DNA of 64,000 nucleotides from Psococerastis gibbosa (GCA_963971405.1 OZ020489.1:18440290-18504289), one strand, 5' to 3'. Shown: positions 20,460 through 32,321, counted from the stretch's first letter. The notes: generated from the letters alone by a model not told the origin. Translations and numbers: made by a program.

Positions 20460-23180
20460 GTAATGTGATGCTTCTCGATTGCCCAACTTCCCCGAGGTAT
20501 TTGTAATGCAGCACATGTATTGATATATATAAATAAGTTACAGTAAATATATATAATGTATATTGTGGAAAAACTTAGGGGTTCATAGCCCTCCCTACGC
20601 CTTTAACCATTGGTCCGTTAGTGATCACCATTCCAAATCGAAAATTGAAATAGGTAGCTGACTAGAGTAGGCTATAACCTTTCTGAACCCAAATTAAATT
20701 ATTAAATTAACCCCCCCCCCCCCCAGTTATTTCGAAATGATGATGATAAGATTATATTTTGTATGAAGTCAATAGGCCATATAGTAGCCTATATGCACGA
20801 ATCCTATTTCTTGAAATTTAATAACTTACTATACAATATTAAAAGCTTCGATTGTACCATAAAAAAAAACACATTTTCACCCAATTAGCCGAATGACAGC
20901 CTCAGTTTTTGCTCAAGCTGTTAATTTAAGATATCTACAATAGGTACTTATAAATACTAAATTAACCTACCAATATTATTATTATTATTATTTCTTATTT
21001 GCTTCTTACTAATAATAATTTTTTCTGTGATTTTTATATGATTGAACAATGAAAATAAATTAGTGTATTTAAATATTGTTTAGGGGCCCAACACGGGCCT
21101 AGCCTAACGCCCTATATGTTTATTAATGTATTATGAAGGAAACATTGTTTGAAATACATTTGCTTTACTTACTTTACTAACTGGCTGGCTGGTTGTAACT
21201 TACCTAAACTTTTGTTAATTCGATGTGGCCTGGTAGTGCAAAGTCTGGCTCCTGGATCCAAAGCAACATTCGATTACCCTGATTAACTTAGAAAAGAACG
21301 ACACCGCTCTGTGAATAAATCGTTATTGCGCTGCTCTCAACCTTAATTTGACCCCCCCTGCCCTTGCCAATTTCGCGGTAAACCTCCCTTTCTCACATTA
21401 CTTCCAGCATTTTATGATTGAATTTTAAGAAGAACGTGATCGCCGCGAATTAAGCTTGGGAAATTTCACTTTCTTGTGTATTGATTCCTAGAGCACCAGA
21501 ACCCCATAATTGGAAAATAATCCCTTAGTTTTCTCATCGTTAAATTCAATGGGAAATGATTATCAATTTATTGGAAGATGTCTTGAGGGGGGGCGCATTT
21601 TCGACTCCTCTTCCCCAGAAATCATACTTCAGTGATAATTATTATTTTTATTATCGCCTTACTGTAAGAAATCCCTTTCGGCTCTGTCCGATCAGGTGTA
21701 GGGAGATTCCGCAGACCCTGCTTTTCCTCTACGCTACCTACAATGCACTATGTATGTAATAAAAAATATTTCATTATTTTCCCAACCATAACGTCAACAC
21801 ACAAAATGACAAAACACTCGAACCACAATGCCGACTATGAACTTTACGTCTTATCAAATTATTTTCACTTTGTTTGGACGCCATCTGAAAATGGTTGATT
21901 TGTCGTAAAAAGTGTTGATCACCATTATTGATTGTAGATAATAATACGGGCTTTCAGTAAAATTAATTTTAATTCATTCCTCTGCGACCAATATTAACTG
22001 AGATATAAATAATATAAGGTTTCAATCGGCTGCCATCTTGTAACTAAATAGTGGATCTAGCTGGTTAAAGAACTCGATTAAGACATTTGTATGATCAATT
22101 TTCGTGCCAAGTTTCATCAAAATCAGATAATATTTACGGAAGTTAGAGTGTTTCCTAAAATCGGCATAGGCGAAAGTCTAGACTCTAGAGTGTGGCAGGT
22201 ATGGGATAAGCTAGCCTAAGGCCTGAGGCTACAATAGTTAGTAGTTTATACCGAGTATAGGAAAGCAAAACTGAATTTTGGTTAGTAAATGCAACAATAA
22301 GTAGAAAATATTTAGGAAGAACAGTTATCTGTCGTTTTTGTTTGTTTATATTTCATGTTGTTCATACTTCTAGTTTGTTTAGTATCAAGCAGCAAGTAAT
22401 TTTTAATTTTTCACGATGGCGGGGGGGGGGGGGGGGGGTACAGACCTCTGGATCCTCCCCCATAAATACGGCCTTGTGTTAGGCTACACTTTCTTCTATA
22501 TTCCATCATAGGACATTCACTTCGCCCTGAAATTAAACTCGGTGCTGTGTTATATCGATCCGTGGCATGATCTTCTTAAAAATTTTAAAATTCTTAAAAA
22601 TGGGCCTGAATCTATTAATGTTTATGCCGACCCCACTGACTTGTATAGCGCCTATTAAATACGTCAAAATGACTTTAAATTGAGTATTTCATATCTGATC
22701 ACCAACAATAATTTGGGGGGGGGGGGGGGTATGCTAAACTCCGACAAGGTGGAATAATTATATTCAAAAAAAATGGATACGTAATGAAATTATTACGCTC
22801 AAGCTTCCGCTTATTGAGCGATCTATAGGCATTGGAACTGAAAAATATAATTTTAATTAATAATTAAGTAAAATATAGTAGGTAGAGCATTATAGGGCAG
22901 GCTATACTCACTATAGCCCTCGGGCAAACGAGATCTACATGTAAAATAAATATGATGGTTAATTAGTTTGTATTTGAAATTAAGTTTTTTTTTTTAAGTT
23001 TTTTTAATTTTCCCTGCTCACTAGGTACCATTAATAAACTTAATGATTTATGACAGGTGCGCTAAGGGTTTTTTTTAATGATGAAGTTAGCAACAGGGAA
23101 AGAATTTAGCCTATTGGGCTATAAGATGCGATTTAAAAGTACAAACTATAGTTCAATACATTGAAATCGGACTCAAATCA
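20460..23180. other. AT-rich stretch with isolated C and G runs, no gene seen
   Basis: Homopolymer runs occur near 20711 (C), 22421 (G) and 22716 (G). The ones at 22421 and 22716 are followed by GGATCC-like or CTAAACTCC ends, probably remnants of the G-run hAT-like elements. No splice-flanked coding block was recognised. Confidence 0.5.
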
Positions 23181-23400
23181 GGATATGTTGAGTAGTGGTA
23201 CGGACTCTGACTTTCACCCGAAAGGTTGTTGGTTCCAGTCCCACATTTTTTGGCCATACTTTGGATGGCATGTAAAACATGCGGTCCCTGGCCTTCATAA
23301 ATGAGTGTAAGAGAAGACTTTGTAGCCCTAACTCCGCTAGGTTGGCTTAGTAATAGAACAAAAAGTAATTTATTTAATCCAAATGTTTTAAAAGTTAATG
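23181..23400 (+). mobile_element. tRNA-derived SINE family S1, near full-length copy
   Basis: The head has GTTGAGTAGTGGTACGGACT (A box) and GGTTGTTGGTTCCAGTCCCA (B box). The body is GGATGGCATGTAAAACATGC, GGTCCCTGGCC, GTGTAAGAGA and GTAGCCCTAACTCCGCTAGG. The 3' end is GCTTAGTAATAGAACAAAAA and then T/A-rich. Confidence 0.8.
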
Positions 23401-23511
23401 GCTTGCATCTTTTTTACTAAAGTTCACGCGGCTTCCTAGCATGAGAACTTGTATCTTCTTCGTAAGGTTAATATTATTATATGTATTAGTACTTTTAACC
23501 ATTTCATCAAT

Positions 23512-23720
23512 GGTATAGTCCACGCAAAATGAGAAAAGTATGGACATGGAATGTTTTGATCCTTTGCAACACTGTATAAATATTCCTTGCACCATTTTGT
23601 GTTACCTTGTTGCATTGGATGCAAGGCATAACAAAAATTGGGCAAAGAATATTTTTACAGTGTTGTACAGGATCAAAACATTCCATGTCCATACTTTTCT
23701 CATTTTGCGTGGACTATACC
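23512..23720. mobile_element. long hairpin (inverted-repeat element)
   Basis: The arms GGTATAGTCCACGCAAAATG and its exact complement enclose a near-perfect duplex of about 90 bp per arm (AGAAAAGTATGGACATGGAA, TGTTTTGATCC...). The loop is GTTGCATTGGATGCAAGGC-like. The several overlapping 60-80-residue frames on both strands are mirror images produced by the palindrome. Confidence 0.85.
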
Positions 23721-23747
23721 CGGTGCTTTTTAAAATAAATATTGACA

Positions 23748-23937
23748 TTTTTTGTTATATTACTAAGCCAAGGAGTTAGGGCTGGCTATAAAGCCCTCTC
23801 TTACACTGAACTGGGAAGACCCGGGACTGCCTGATTTACATGCCCTCCGAAGCATGCTCAGAAAATGTAGGACTGGAACCAACAACTTTTCGGGTGAAAG
23901 TTGCAGTCTGTACCACTACTCTTCACGTCCTAACTTT
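23748..23937 (-). mobile_element. tRNA-derived SINE family S1, copy in inverted orientation
   Basis: The minus strand has GTAGTGGTACAGACTGCAAC, CTTTCACCCGAAAAGTTGTT, GGTTCCAGTCCTACA and the S1 body to GGCTTAGTAATATAACAAAA. With the + strand copy at 23181 it flanks the hairpin at 23512-23720 symmetrically. Confidence 0.8.
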
Positions 23938-23939
23938 TT

Positions 23940-24715
23940 GAGTAGTATACGATATATCATACGAAGAAACGGTACACCATGAAGGGAGGCAAGCGAAAAT
24001 GTATGGATCGGTAAATTACTTGAATTAACTGGGAGGTAGTTTATGTCGGATATTCAGCATCGATTTACACTTACCGTATGGGTATGAAAAGCAAGTTTGT
24101 GTGGCTTCAAATTAGACGAGCATCTCCTATCTCAATACATTCACGTTTTCTTTCCAACCTCTTCCTGGAATTGGTTTCAAATCGAAATATTTGCTGCCGT
24201 TTTCTGATTTGCTAATGCATTGCATTTAATCAACTAAAACTTATTGTATTTGCTGACCTACACTGCCCGCTTTTCACTATTTACTATTACCATTATACTG
24301 TTGTTTATTGGTAGGGCATTGGTAAAAGCATTGTAGTTTATTGGTAACCTATCCCATAATTGGACACTCACATGTATTTATATTTTTTTTATTATGTTTA
24401 CAATACGGTACTTGCAAAAAACGTGTTGTAGTATTATTATTGTTAACCGATAACCTACCAAATCTAGCATATTTTATATTTTATATTGTTACAACTGTCA
24501 AGTATAGACTATTAACAAGGAAATCGTTTCTTTTACCGTATATTGTCTTCCTATCATCATCTTTCAACAATTGTTATTTTTCACGGTCTCCCATGTCTCC
24601 CACCCTCCCCAAGACGGTGCTACATTAATTTCAGGATGTGACTCCTGCCATTAAAAAGTATTCGCGTCCCCTGCCCTCATCCAACCTAATTGAAATTGTA
24701 CCTAACTATGTCTCA
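23940..24715. other. unique non-coding stretch
   Basis: No repeats recognised and no convincing frame. The 95-residue frame at 24341-24628 is hydrophobic, low-complexity and lacks splice context. Possible regulatory DNA, unproven. Confidence 0.45.
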
Positions 24716-24723
24716 ATTGCGAC

Positions 24724-25275
24724 CATTGGCGTAAATTCCTAAAATTTCTGGGGGGGGGGGGGCTTCAGGACCCCATGACTTTGATCCCCCCGAGAAAAAA
24801 AATCGATAAATGGGCCCAAATTAGTGAGGTTTTACGCATATTATACCCTGGAGAAAGGGGAGCCCGGGGGTCTCACCTGGAGAAAAAAAATTGATGAATG
24901 GGCCCAAATTAGTGAGGTTATACGAATATTCTACCCTGGAGAAAGGGGGGTCCGGGGGTCTCCCCCGGAGAAAAAAAAATTGATGATTAGGCCCAAATTA
25001 GGGAGGTTTTACGCATTTTGCAAGCAGTACAGTGGAGATTTTACAGACGAATAAACTTACCACTGAGGGGGGCCTAGAGGGCCTCCCCCGAAGAAAAATT
25101 TAGAAAAAATAGGTCTGAAATTTCGGGGTTTTATGCATTTTGATTAATATATTATTGTGGATTGTATTGGATTGTATTGGCCTTTCGCCTCCATAACGTC
25201 TTTGTCACCAGAAATCCTGGGGGGGGGGCTACGGGTGGACCCCCCCCCCTCAGGACTCCCCTATTTACGCCAATG
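24724..25275. mobile_element. hAT-like element with internal tandem repeats and perfect 8-bp target duplication
   Basis: The ends are CATTGGCGTAAAT and ATTTACGCCAATG, exact inverted repeats. Direct copies of ATTGCGAC flank it (24716-24723, 25276-25283). Inside are three tandem units of about 110 bp, each with (A)n-TTGATGA/CGATAAA, GGGCCCAAATTAG, GAGGTT(T/A)TACG and CCTGGAGAAAGGGG, then a diverged fourth. No transposase frame. Confidence 0.9.
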
Positions 25276-25797
25276 ATTGCGACGATTAATTAATTAACTA
25301 ATTCAGCTAGCTCAGTATCGTTTAGTAGCATCATTGCTATAGCAATTCGATTGGGTCCGTTTGAATGAAAGAATTTGGTGTCTTATTGCAGTCACCATTG
25401 CAAATTGAAGAACCACAGACAGCATGGAGCACAACTATTATGCTTCGTTGGCGAGGTCACCCAAGCACAGGTCGCCACCTTTAAATATACAATTACCAAT
25501 AGCATTACTTTGTTTGTCAAAATCCATTGGAGTTTTCTCAAAATGCATTTTCCAAATTTTATAGATGTAGCTAATTTTTCTGCAATCCCTTAGCACATCC
25601 GACATCCAACATCTGACGTAAATGTTAATTTTCCGAAATGGCTTATGCTCGGTTTCGCATTGCTCTATTGCAGTACCTATTACGTTTGGAAGCAGGATGA
25701 AGCGTTAATGGCTAATGTTGTTTTTTCTCACTGGCTCAATGGCTTGTCGTCCTGCAGACGTAGCACCAACACAAAATGATAAGTTATTCCTTTTCTT

Positions 25798-26053
25798 GGG
25801 ATCACCACTGCTAAAGCGCACTAACAAAGCCGCTTATTTATGGCATGTCAACTGTTTTTTTCATGTTGCTAGGCCCAAAAAGATAACTAGGCTTAAATGT
25901 TTAGCATTCAGGAGTTAATCCTGGGAATTAATCCTGGGGTCCCCACTATTAAACCGCACTTGTAAACAAAGCCGCATATGAACTGTTTTTATTTCATGTT
26001 GCGGGGCCCAAAAAAATAGGTTAAATGTTTAGCAATCAGGAATTAATCCTTGT
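25798..26053 (+). repeat. tandem duplication, two units of about 120-135 bp
   Basis: Unit 1 (25798-25925) and unit 2 (25936-26053) share CACTGCTAAAGCGCACT / CACTATTAAACCGCACT, ACAAAGCCGC, TTCATGTTGC, GGCCCAAAAA, AATGTTTAGCA and CAGGA(G/A)TTAATCC. Function unknown. Confidence 0.7.
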
Positions 26054-26127
26054 AAACAAAAGGTTTGTGTTTTTTTAACCCATGTCGGATTATATTCTCA
26101 CAAGACAATGTATTCACTTGAATTACT

Positions 26128-26720
26128 ACATTCTTCTTATACCTATTACTCTACAGTCCTTGATGGGCTTGGCCTGCTCAACAACAGTCCTCTAGTCCAG
26201 GGGTTCCCAAACTTTTTTTGTCCGTGGATCCCTAGATTATTTTATGATTTTCCGTGGACCCCCATGGCTGTGATAGGAAAATCGTTAAATTCTAGGACCA
26301 AGATTAAGTAGCTTGTGCCTAAAATTACGATACGTGCTGAATTTGATTAAATATTTAGAACTGGTATCGGGCGGATTTTGTAGGTCAGTGCCAAGACTTA
26401 CTGTACTTTATTTCAAATTTCCAATAACACAGCTGTTTTATTTTCTAATTTCTTACTTTGGCCCGTGGACCACCAGATATATGTCTATGGACCACCGGTG
26501 GTTTTGGGAAATACTGCTCTAGTCCGACGTCCGCTCCACAATCTACTAACTCCCAACTCGCAATTTCTAGTTCGTCCTTCCAGCGGTGTAGTGGACGCCC
26601 AGCAGCAGTCTTCTTCCCGTCATGCTTGCTTTGTACATTTTGTTCGACATGCTCTGACATTCTTACGAAGCCATCTTAGATTTTCCCCTTTTACAAAACG
26701 TTGAAATTACTATACTTCAG
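26128..26720 (-). mobile_element. LINE ORF2 C-terminal remnant, split by a hAT element
   Basis: The minus strand of 26517-26720 encodes RWKDELEIASWELVDCGA-like sequence, and 26153-26197 encodes the final VVEQAK-AHQG-like residues and stop of the same family as 27012-27796. The two parts are contiguous once the hAT insertion at 26198-26516 is removed. A TTCTTCTTA tail sits at the left end. Frames are broken. Confidence 0.75.
26198..26516. mobile_element. hAT-like element with perfect 8-bp target duplication, inside a LINE
   Basis: The inverted ends are CAGGGGTTCCCAAAC and (reverse complement) CAGTATTTCCCAAAAC. The flanking direct repeat is CTCTAGTC at 26190-26197 and 26517-26524. CCGTGGA(T/C)CC boxes occur at both ends. 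It is non-autonomous and has no coding content. Confidence 0.9.
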
Positions 26721-27011
26721 GGTAATAAAAAAGTTATGACGTATTCCTGGAGCTACAGCTGCCGGACCGGACCTGCTGCAGATGCCACTCCGTTTACGAA
26801 GAAGTTTAGTTTAAGGGTGGGTCCCACGACGGCCACATAGTTGTCCTACCCAAACGCTTGACTGGAACTCTATGATTGACCAGATTTTCATATGATGGCC
26901 TTGAATTTAACCTTTAGATTACCCTGAAAGGAATCCGATCAGGTTCTATAGAATTCATCCTTATTATAACTACGTATTTTAAGCCACCCCATATTCAAAC
27001 AAGTGCTATAG

Positions 27012-27796
27012 GAAGCAACTAGGAGAGATACTTGCTAGACTATGTGTAGAGGCGAGTAGAGCTGGACTAGAAATAAATGTCTCAAAAACTAAGTATCTAG
27101 TAATGTCAGCGTTAGAAAGGAGACGGAGAAGTGACAACCTGACTGTACAAGGAATGGCTTTCGAGAATGTAAAGAGCTTCATCTACCTTGGTGCAGAAGT
27201 AAACAATCAAAACAAAACTAGCGCAGAGATAGACAGAAGAATAACAGCAGCCAATAGAGCATATTTTGCCAACCTAAAATTGCTCAAGTCAAGACTTATC
27301 TCTAGAGCCACAAAACTACGAATATACAAAACCCTTATAAGACCAGTTGCAACATACGGATCGGAAACCTGGAATCTCACTGTAAACGATGCCAACAAAC
27401 TACGTGTACTCGAAAGAAAGATAATAAGGAGGATATATGGACCCCTTTACGAGTACGGAGAATGGCGTATAAGAAACAACGCTGAAATCGACGCCGCTCT
27501 CAACGGAGAAGACATAGTAAGGTTCATTAAAGCACGACGATTAAGGTGGCTGGGACACGTTGTAAGGATGTCTGAAGAACGCATGCCACGAAAAATGTAC
27601 AAAGCAAGCATGACGGGAAGACGACTGCCAGGACGGCCAAGAAACCGCTGGAAGGACGAGTTAGAGAATGACCTTCGCGAGTTGGGAGTCTCCAGATGGT
27701 GGAGCGTTGTGCAAAACCGAGAAGAATGGAGGAGTGTTGTCGAGCAGGCCAAAGCCCACCAAGGGCTGTAGAGCCGGAAGAAGAAGAAGAAGATAT
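27012..27796 (+). mobile_element. 5'-truncated LINE with intact ORF2 C-terminus
   Basis: An open frame from 27015 to the TAG at 27769 encodes the end of a non-LTR retrotransposon ORF2. It starts within the reverse transcriptase after the catalytic motif (LEINVSKTKYLVMS), then has FIYLGAEVNNQNKTSAEIDR, a thumb region, WLGHVVRMSEERMPRKMY and GRPRNRWKDELENDL. A GAAGAAGAAGAAGAAG tail follows the stop. The lack of stops over 250 codons suggests a fairly young insertion. No endonuclease and no RNase H are present in this piece. Clade not settled (RTE- or Jockey-like). Confidence 0.9.
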
Positions 27797-27799
27797 TCA

Positions 27800-28480
27800 A
27801 ACAAAATTTTTTTATGGGTGTCCTCTAATGTTAAAACTTATAAGTGTTGGTTCACTTGAAACCTGCGAATTAGTGCGTCCAAACAATGGGCGTTGAAGAA
27901 TTAATGAGCAAGGATGGCAATTTTTCAGCAAAATAACTGCATGCTAACAAGGTAAACAAGATTAATTTGTTTAATTAGAGATGGTGTTACGCCACGACAA
28001 TGAGCGGCCCACCCTATTTATGGCAAGCCTTCATTCAATGTTAATTTCCCCACAACGCCTGTCCTCTAAGATGACTTTTCTGTACTATTAGCCTGCACGA
28101 TGCGAATCCCTATTTTATAACTCCCCATCTAATTAGCGAATCATCTTAAGATGAAAGATGCTGCACTGTGTTTGGGATGTAAGAAGGGTTGGAAAAGTTT
28201 TGAAATAATGCCGCAACCGTTTTACGTTCAGGGTAATTAAAAATAAGAGATGAATCTTTTTAGTTTCGGTTATAACAAGGTATGTCCTCAAGAACAATGT
28301 ATATTTTTCTTGCGTTCCCTATGTTTCTCAAGCTGCAATTTTTCGCCATTTTTATTTCATTGCCGTATAGAATGCCCCCATCCCCCTGACACTAACGGCC
28401 TCCCCTCATATCAGAATAATACACAATACAGATCACGGGAAATCTGAAATATTGATCGTAGAGCTGTCGTTGAGTATATC
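27800..28480. other. unique non-coding stretch
   Basis: No gene and no matched repeat. The block 28010-28240 has the look of non-repetitive, moderately GC-balanced DNA with TAAT-core motifs (CATCTAATTAGCG), which could be regulatory, but nothing demonstrates it. Confidence 0.4.
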
Positions 28481-28655
28481 CAATGGCGGATCCACAGGGG
28501 GGTCAGGGGGGGTCATGACCCCCCTAAATGAGTAAATTCATAAGATAATATTTTTTTTAAAAATTAAACTCAACTTTTCAACAAACAAATTACATTTTAA
28601 AATTGCATACAACTTGTGACCCCCCCCCCTAAATTTTCAGCTGGATCCGCCCTTG
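28481..28655. mobile_element. hAT-like G/C-run element
   Basis: The inverted ends are CAATGGCGGATCC and (reverse complement) CAAGGGCGGATCC. A G-run is followed by GGTCATGACCCCCC and CTAAATGAGTAAATTCATA, and a C-run with CTAAATTTTCAGCTGGATCC lies at the right end. The element at 49260-49664 is the same family. Flanking octamers do not match. Confidence 0.7.
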
Positions 28656-28659
28656 GTAG

Positions 28660-30040
28660 CTTGTGGAGACACAGTCACTAGCAGATCTGATAGGTATTGG
28701 CAAGTTGGTAAGACAGTTGTTGAGTTGCTACGCTACGGGGACAAATGGTGTCCGGACTATAAGGATGCAGAAACGTGACTTAGTCCAGGGGCTACCACAG
28801 AAACTATACCTGAAATAAGGGAAGGTGTAATCAGAGAGGTACAATGGTAAACCTCAGGTTACAAAAAGGAGATGAACTGGGTTACAATATAGTAAGGGCT
28901 GTCAAACCCGTCCGGTTTCGATCTAAAAATAAAAACTGCTAGGGAAAGCAAAAATGTTCCTCTACATTTTGATATGCTGAATGTAGCAGTTCACTGTCAT
29001 CGATTAGCCGCGGTTCTGGAACTAGTGGAAATTCACGACAATATATTCCTGTATAATAATGTTTTACTGATTCATACAACCTTAGATTCATTTTACATTT
29101 TTTCTGTAGAGAACCGATACGACTGAACTCGTACTTGTTTTTCTTTTTATCAAATTAGTATTTCCTCGAAAGACCTAGGTCCATAATTGACCGATAATAA
29201 TTATCGGCATATCGGCTACCTATAAATGTTCCCTATCTTAAAGCACTGGATTGATCGATGGGTCAGTTCCATAACATAGAAGGGACTGACCAATAATAAT
29301 GGTATGACATGCAATGCAAAACAAACAACAAACATACTGGCATTTTGTAACAGCCGCTCCATAAGGAACGGAACAGGATTGCGCCCGTATCCCCTGGCCC
29401 CCTTCCCCCAAAATTTAATTAAAAAAACTAATGATAATATATGAGTTTTAGCTAAAACACTAAAATAGACGTGCGATATATTTGTGCGATAATTACTACG
29501 AATGTATAATTTATAAAAAAAATTGTTCTTGCCCCCCCCCCCCCAAATAAAATCCTGGGTACGGGCCTGACGCCCCTATGTCGTGCATTAGTCCTTCCAT
29601 AGCCAGTCTTGCGTCAAATGATAATTAATCAAATCCACCAGGTCCATTAATAGCTTCACAAATTAATCTATAGAGAATTCCAATGGTAAGCTTCTGTCGT
29701 TCAGGCAGGACCTCAGTATTATTCGTAAATTATAGTTTAAAATGGAAACCTGAGCTTTAAATGGCTGATGAACAGAAATTTGAGATATTATGTTTTGTCG
29801 GAAAGTTCAAACGAATCAGCAAAAATGATGATTAAAATAAAATGAGACTCGGAAATAAAGAACATTACTCGGTTAAGACTTTCAACATTGTCTTTTTCAT
29901 TACTATACAGTGGCAAACTTGGTCCTTTCTTTGCTCCGCCTGGGCCTTTAACTTATTAGATAGGCCACGGTATTATATATTTAAACAGCAGTACCTAATT
30001 TTCTACTCTTATCTAGATGCAATATTATTATTTGAAGGAC
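28660..30040. other. non-coding stretch with a C-run remnant
   Basis: A pair GCGCCCGTATCCCC (29380) and GGGTACGGGCCTG (29558-29570) with an intervening C-run near 29533 suggests another decayed G/C-run element, without target duplication. The rest is unrecognised. Confidence 0.4.
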
Positions 30041-30046
30041 TTTTTA

Positions 30047-30181
30047 TGGCGCCCATTCCACCGACCGGCTAGGGCTATTTACAAAAACAGTGACGTGGTA
30101 GCAGACATTCAAGTCTTGAAAGTCTGCTACCACGTCACCGTTTTTGTAAATAGCCCTAGCCGGTCGGTGGAATGGGCGCCA
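30047..30181. mobile_element. palindromic MITE, uninterrupted copy C
   Basis: It runs from TGGCGCCCATTCCACCGACC to its complement at 30162-30181 and is palindromic across the whole length except the few central bases. The arms contain GGCTAGGGCTATTTACAAAA and GTGACGTGGTAGCAGACATT, and the centre is CAAGTCTTGAAAG. Two other loci carry this family with a second element at the centre. It belongs to the GGCGG-N-TATTCCAC superfamily. Confidence 0.9.
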
Positions 30182-32170
30182 ACTTGTGGTACGAGTCGAC
30201 TGTATAGCTATTTATTAATATTATTATATATATTATATGTACTGTAACGTATATTGCAACATGTTCGCGGTTACTGGACAAGGAAAAATGTGTTCAAAGT
30301 GAAGTGAAGTGATTATTATAAAAAACGTTTAAAAAATTGAAGCAAAAAAGCAATTCCCTCAATTTAATGCTCATGAATATGAAAAAATACAAAATAGCTG
30401 TACTGGGTACTAGGTAGATATTGTAGTTATAATTAATTAAGCATTTTTCTTTGAATAGTTAAATTAATATAATTAGACAACGAGAAGCATAATTATGTGA
30501 CTAATATTATAACGTTTTTTTAAATTAAATAAAAGGGCAGCTTGCAGGAAAGAAACGGTGCTCCAGTCAAACTCAAATTAAAGGGCTTTGGTATATTATC
30601 TAACAATAATTTAAAATAATTGTCCTTTATTACGTTTTTCTATTATTGTACTAGTAGTATATTGCTATTGTGGATGTTTTTTTAAATACGAGTAAGTATG
30701 TGCACCTAGGCGCACGGGTAGTAGGTAGTAGGCTAGGAAAAAATTATTATTAACGGGTGCTACAGTGGATTATCCTTAATGGTTTTTATCAAATTAATAA
30801 ATACAATTATATTTCGCAGTGCCATCTCTTCTCCGAGATCGCTCAATAAGTGAAAGCTTGAGTTTGAAATATTACTTTTTGAACAATTGTCAATATATTG
30901 TCCAGCCAGTGACGTAGGTCTACTTGTTGTGTAGCCAATTAAACCTTGCCCTGTCAACAACCCCATCGGTTTTCGGACATTACTGGTATTATTTCTAGCC
31001 AATGACAAGCTGGTTCACTCCTCGATGTCATCCCACATCTACTACTGGTACCAATCGGTAAGCTCAGACATGATCACAACAGACATTGTAAAATGTGTTA
31101 GCTTGACTTAACCTAGTACCGTAAGGGAACGAGTCTACCGTATACAAAACTATTTTTTATTTTATTTTATTATTATTTATTTATTTGTCTCAAAAACATT
31201 TGTACAAGTTAAATTGGCTTTTACTACAGGCCGTGCGTGGTTTTTCATAGAGACGTTATGACGATACAATACAATGCATGATACATGATGTCATTCTATA
31301 TGATATAACAATTTTTGTTTTCGTAAATATTTATAAGTAGGTTAGTAGGGTTAGTTTATGATTATTAATTAATGCATGCAGTTATTGCAGTTATTAGTTA
31401 GTTAGTAGTTATTAGTTAATAGGGTCAAATTGGCTTGGTAAGGGCGTTTTATGGTTTTCTATGTATTGTAGTAGGGTATAGTTATTAGGAAAATTGCTTA
31501 GTTAAAAATCCCATCAATATTGTTTTTAGACATTGTTTTCACTGTTTATGGTAGATGGGGTAAATTTTCAAAAATTTATTTTCTTTTCACATCAGCGTCC
31601 ATGCAAATCGATTGCCCTTGTGCAATAAAGGACAGAAAGCGACGAATTTACAACCAGCCCATGTGTCTGCTGCCGTGTGACCCCGCCCAGCTTTAATCTC
31701 CTTGATTTGACCACCCCTCAATAACATTAACAGCAATGAGCTTCCTTCTTTGATAATGATGACCTAACGGAAATTATTGCCCAGGGAAATATAGCAGCTC
31801 CCCATTGGGGGGAGGGGGAGGCGCGGGGCATTCAAATTAAAACTTTGAACAAGGTGCCTAATTAAAGCGCGGCAAAGAAGACTGGAATAATTGGGAACGG
31901 ACCTCATTAAGTTATTCCGAATAAAAATTAATTGCTGTTGCAGATGCTTTCGCTGATGGTACTTCCGACTTAAGCAGTGTCGTACCCCCCATTTTCTGCC
32001 ATTTTGCAACATTTTTAGTAGTTACTTGGTCTTGCTGGGCTCCATAGTGTAAAACTGGGTTGTACCTACTACGAGCGAGTAACACTACTATTAATTTATT
32101 AATTTCAAAATATTATGTAAACACGAAGTGGGCGTGGAATTTTGACGAAATTAATTAAATGCTCGTTCGA
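30182..32170. other. non-coding stretch, mostly unrecognised
   Basis: At 31150-31260 a (TTAT)n-rich segment leads to CAGGCCGTGCGTGG, also seen at 34530-34640, perhaps a shared LINE or SINE 3' end. The block 31580-32010 is non-repetitive with TTAATTAAAGCG-like motifs and may be a regulatory element. The 82-residue minus-strand frames are not supported as genes. Confidence 0.4.
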
Positions 32171-32175
32171 CGTTA

Positions 32176-32311
32176 GGCGGCTATTCCACTTGTCAATAAT
32201 CCGTCATTTGTGCTTCAATAATTGATGAGATTTTTTTACTCTATATAAAACAAAAATCTCATCAATTATGGACGCACAAATGACGGAATATTGACATGTG
32301 GAATAGCCGCC
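32176..32311. mobile_element. palindromic MITE family H, clean copy with TTA target duplication
   Basis: The ends are GGCGGCTATTCCACTTGTCA and its near complement. The arms contain ATCCGTCATTTGTGC and CAATTATTGATGAGATTTT-like sequence. TTA flanks both sides (32173-32175, 32312-32314), the 3-bp duplication typical of PIF/Harbinger insertions. Confidence 0.9.
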
Positions 32312-32321
32312 TTATGAAAGT

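Noticed and set aside
23395-23779. four overlapping 60-80-codon frames on both strands
   Set aside because: They are mirror images generated by the hairpin at 23512-23720.
24341-24628. 95-codon hydrophobic frame
   Set aside because: Low-complexity, T-rich sequence produces hydrophobic codons by composition.
30017-30247. 76-codon frame across the palindromic MITE
   Set aside because: The translation simply reads through the two arms of the palindrome.
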